In this document: in pieces, positions 61,563-64,000 of the stretch
How the letters are laid out: each line of letters begins with the position of its first letter
How positions within the stretch are numbered: position 1 is the stretch's first letter
Assembly: GCA_903864275.1 (NCBI GenBank)
Contig: CAIPFE010000012.1
Location: forward strand, 44,332-108,331
DNA length: 64,000 bases
Direction of reading: 5' to 3'
DNA from: an uncultured Mucilaginibacter sp.
GTDB lineage: Bacteria > Bacteroidota > Bacteroidia > Sphingobacteriales > Sphingobacteriaceae
Notes under the pieces: generated by a model
The model's database searches: none
Seen by the model: the letters and a program-made list of their open reading frames with translations, nothing else
Told to the model about the DNA's origin: nothing
Program-made: the position numbers and the translations under genes

Positions 61563-63431
61563 ATGAAGAAACTGAGCCTTTTCACTTTTAGCTTTCTGCT
61601 TTTTGCTTTTACCTCCTCTTTCGGTCAGGGGAACAGTCCCGATGCCGCTTACGTTAAAGATAACTATATAAAACACGAATACCAGGTACCCATGCGCGAC
61701 GGCAAAAAACTGTTCACCTCAGTTTATGTGCCTAAGGATTCAACAAAGAAATATCCTTTTATGATGGACCGCACCTGCTACAGTGTTGCGCCTTACGGCC
61801 CGGATAAATATAAAGGCAGCCTTGGCCCCTCATCGCTGTTTTTGCATGATGGTTATATTTTTGTTTACCAGGATGTGCGCGGCCGCTGGATGAGCGAGGG
61901 CATTTACGAAGAAATGACGCCCGAAAAAGAAGTGCACAAGACGAATAAGGATGTGGATGAAGGCACCGATACTTACGATACTATTGACTGGCTGCTAAAA
62001 AATATCCCCAACAACAATGGCAAAGTAGGCGTATGGGGCATATCGTATCCAGGTTTTTATACCACTGCGGCTTTGCTCAGCCGTCACCCGGCATTGGTGG
62101 CTGCATCGCCGCAAGCGCCTATTGCCGACCTGTACCGCGACGATGCCTTCCACAACGGCGCTTTTATGCTGGTGGCCAATTTTGATTTTTACCCATCGTT
62201 TACCAACCGCCAGGATGATAAGCCTACCCAGCGCCGCGGCAATCCCGTTAACTACGAGATCAATGATGGATATAAGTTTTTTTTGGATATGGGCAACATG
62301 AAAAATTCCAACGATATGTATTATAAGGATACCATCCGTTTATGGAACGAAATGCTCGATCACCCCAATTACGACCAGCATTGGAAAGACCGTAATGTAT
62401 TATACCACCTGCACGATATAAAAACTGCCGTGCTGGTTACCGGCGGATGGTACGACGCCGAAGACCTTTACGGCGCCATCAATACCTATAAAACGTTGGT
62501 AAAAGATAACCCGACCACCCCCATTTACTTTGCCATGGGACCCTGGGTGCATGGCGGTTGGTCGTGGGGCCCGGGCGACCATTTGGGCGATATTGATTTC
62601 GGCGGCCAAAACGGGCCTTATTACCGCGAAAAAATTGAGTTGGCGTTTTTTAACCATTATTTAAAGGGTACGGATACCGATATCCCGAAAGTTTCCACGT
62701 TTGAAACCGGGGTTAACAAATGGAAAAACTATACCGTTTGGCCGCCAAAAGAAGCCGTTGAACAGAACCTGTACTTACTGCCGGGCGGCAAGCTTTCATT
62801 TGACGCACCTGCCGCATCAGCAGATAGCTTCGACCAGTTTGAATCCGATCCCAACAAACCGGTGCCCTTTACCGATGCGATAACCGCCGATATGAAACGC
62901 GAATACATGGATGGCGACCAGCGCTTCGCCGAACGCCGCCCGGATGTGCTCACTTACCAAACCGGAGTGCTGGACCATGACGTAACCATTGCCGGCAATA
63001 TATGGGCCGACCTTAAAGTATCCACCACCGGTACCGATGCCGACTGGGTAGTAAAAGTAATAGATGTGTACCCCGACAGCGCTAAGAACAACCAGTGGAG
63101 TAAGGAAACTTACCTTTCGGGATACGAGCAGATGGTGCGCAGCGATGCCATGCGCGGCAAGTTCCGTAATGGCTTTGATAAGCCCGAACCTTTTGTGCCA
63201 GGTAAAGTAACCCCCGTAAACTTCGAGCTGCAGGATGTTTTGCACACCTTTAAAAAAGGCCACCGCATAATGGTACAGGTACAAAGCACCTGGTTCCCCC
63301 TCATCGATCGCAACCCGCAGGTGTTTGAAGATATTATGAAAGCAAAGAACAGCGATTTCAAAAAAGCAACGCACAGGGTTTATACTTCGAAGGAGAATGC
63401 GAGCTATTTGAAGATTAGGGTGATGGAGTGA
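61563..63431 (+). CDS. Secreted CocE/NonD-family hydrolase (X-Pro dipeptidyl peptidase S15-like)
   Basis: 622 residues. Signal peptide MKKLSLFTFSFLLFAFTSSFGQG, cleavage near residue 22. The alpha/beta hydrolase domain has VPMRDGKKLFTSVYVPKDS near 43-61, DVRGRWMSEGIYEEMTP near 102-118 and the nucleophile serine in VGVWGISYPGFYTTAAL near 158-174. The C-terminal jelly-roll (X-Pro_dipept_C) covers about 370-610. Acts outside the inner membrane on esters or amides, for example acylated or peptide substrates; the exact target is unknown. Its promoter lies in the 33 bp after the pgk terminator or upstream. Confidence 0.92.
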   Translation: MKKLSLFTFSFLLFAFTSSFGQGNSPDAAYVKDNYIKHEYQVPMRDGKKLFTSVYVPKDSTKKYPFMMDRTCYSVAPYGPDKYKGSLGPSSLFLHDGYIFVYQDVRGRWMSEGIYEEMTPEKEVHKTNKDVDEGTDTYDTIDWLLKNIPNNNGKVGVWGISYPGFYTTAALLSRHPALVAASPQAPIADLYRDDAFHNGAFMLVANFDFYPSFTNRQDDKPTQRRGNPVNYEINDGYKFFLDMGNMKNSNDMYYKDTIRLWNEMLDHPNYDQHWKDRNVLYHLHDIKTAVLVTGGWYDAEDLYGAINTYKTLVKDNPTTPIYFAMGPWVHGGWSWGPGDHLGDIDFGGQNGPYYREKIELAFFNHYLKGTDTDIPKVSTFETGVNKWKNYTVWPPKEAVEQNLYLLPGGKLSFDAPAASADSFDQFESDPNKPVPFTDAITADMKREYMDGDQRFAERRPDVLTYQTGVLDHDVTIAGNIWADLKVSTTGTDADWVVKVIDVYPDSAKNNQWSKETYLSGYEQMVRSDAMRGKFRNGFDKPEPFVPGKVTPVNFELQDVLHTFKKGHRIMVQVQSTWFPLIDRNPQVFEDIMKAKNSDFKKATHRVYTSKENASYLKIRVME

Positions 63432-64000
63432 GTGTTAGTTGGAAGTAGCAGGTGGCAGTAGCAGTGACTCCCCGATACACAAAGGCGTTCACACAAGCGT
63501 TCACTTCACAACAGCACAGACACTTTTCAACATGTGAACGCTTGAAAATCAGTTAAATGATTTTTTAGAAGTATCAAAAAATGCAAAAAAGCGAAAACTA
63601 TATTGAATACACTAAGGGGAAAACTATCTACTATAATAACTGCTACTGCCAACTGCTACTGCTACTTCCCCAAAGCGGTTTGCAAGCGCGTAAAATGATT
63701 GCCCTGGCGGACCGAAACACAAAGGCGTTCACGCAAGCGTTCACTTCGCAACAGCACAGACAATTTTCAATAGGTGAACGCTTGATAATCAGCTAAATGA
63801 TTTTTTGCAAATATCAAAAAATGCAAAAACTTGAAAAACCATCTTGATTACACTAAGGGCGAAAAACCATCTACTATAATTACTGCTACTACCACCTGCT
63901 ACTGCCACTTACTCAAAGCCGTTCACCAGTGCATAAAATGATATTCCTTGGCGGCCCGATACACACAGGCGTTCATACAAGCGTTCACTTCGCAACAGCA
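63432..64000. repeat. Gene-free tandem repeat, unit about 240 bp, with heptamer borders
   Basis: No credible gene. Two near-complete units and the start of a third: aggcgttca occurs at 63483, 63723 and 63967, giving unit lengths of 240 and 244 bp, and the array runs off the window. Each unit holds an 11-bp inverted repeat (caagcgttcac / gtgaacgcttg; 63494-63504 with 63534-63544, and 63734-63744 with 63774-63784), an atgattttttnnaantatca block and a ctactgc-rich block made of 7-nt units. The run after the CocE stop codon (agttgga, agtagca, ggtggca, gtagcag) is the reverse complement of that block. Too long-unit and spacer-less for CRISPR. Confidence 0.85.

Noticed and set aside
63581-63796. 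71-aa ORF in the terminal repeat
   Set aside because: It spans two repeat units and encodes low-complexity sequence; the second unit does not preserve the frame.
63432-64000. CRISPR array
   Set aside because: Unit length is 240-244 bp, the whole unit is repeated rather than short repeats with unique spacers, and no cas genes are near.

Overview
The window looks like a chromosomal segment of a Bacteroidota species, most likely Sphingobacteriaceae (Mucilaginibacter/Pedobacter-like). This rests on remembered protein resemblance (split LeuA pair, short IlvC, unlinked atpD-atpC, Wza/Wzc with a UpxY/RfaH-like NusG paralogue, an exosortase-like domain in a glycan locus), on Bacteroidota-type -7 boxes (TAnnTTTG) and on weak ribosome binding sites. 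No species can be named from sequence alone.

Layout. (1) 1-13018, minus strand: a branched-chain amino acid cluster in the order ilvD-ilvB-ilvN-(O-methyltransferase)-ilvC-(ABM protein)-(methyltransferase)-leuA-leuC-leuD-second leuA/cimA-like synthase-leuB, with leuB cut by the window edge. (2) 13508-15427, minus: atpD-atpC with a clear terminator. (3) 15722-20243: lipoprotein, quinone oxidoreductase, peroxiredoxin, a GIY-YIG nuclease nested with a tRNA-Arg(ACG) gene and a truncated copy of that tRNA, then adk and obgE. (4) 20337-58400: a roughly 38 kb surface polysaccharide locus, nearly all minus strand and visibly more AT-rich. It starts with wza and wzc and a NusG-like antiterminator, then asnB and a Wzm/Wzt ABC exporter, followed by many glycosyltransferases (including GT10- and GT11-type fucosyltransferases), seven methyltransferases (four FkbM-like, one TylF-like, two UbiG-like), acetyl/acyltransferases, a Wzy-like polymerase and a GT2-exosortase fusion. 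A GT2 and a WecA-type priming transferase lie divergently at the right end. (5) 58519-63431, plus: gapA, a GNAT acetyltransferase, pgk with a textbook terminator, and a secreted CocE/S15 hydrolase. (6) 63432-64000: a gene-free tandem repeat of about 240 bp.

The polysaccharide genes can be read as one pathway: lipid-carrier priming (WecA-like), assembly by glycosyltransferases, methylation, acylation and fucosylation, then export through Wzm/Wzt and/or Wza/Wzc, with the exosortase-like protein possibly attaching or processing a partner protein. No flippase, no nucleotide-sugar synthesis genes and no obvious sorted substrate are in view.

The strongest unusual signals are: (a) a GIY-YIG ORF bracketed by a 5'-half tRNA-Arg fragment and the intact tRNA-Arg, with the ORF stop codon inside the tRNA; (b) a dispersed family of intergenic hairpins built from degenerate 7-nt units, with unrelated unit sequences at different loci, dense around housekeeping genes and not noticed inside the polysaccharide locus; (c) further short palindromic families that supply stop codons, and in one case in-frame codons, to neighbouring genes; and (d) the GT2-exosortase fusion. 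Everything was read by eye; no alignment, folding or database search was run.
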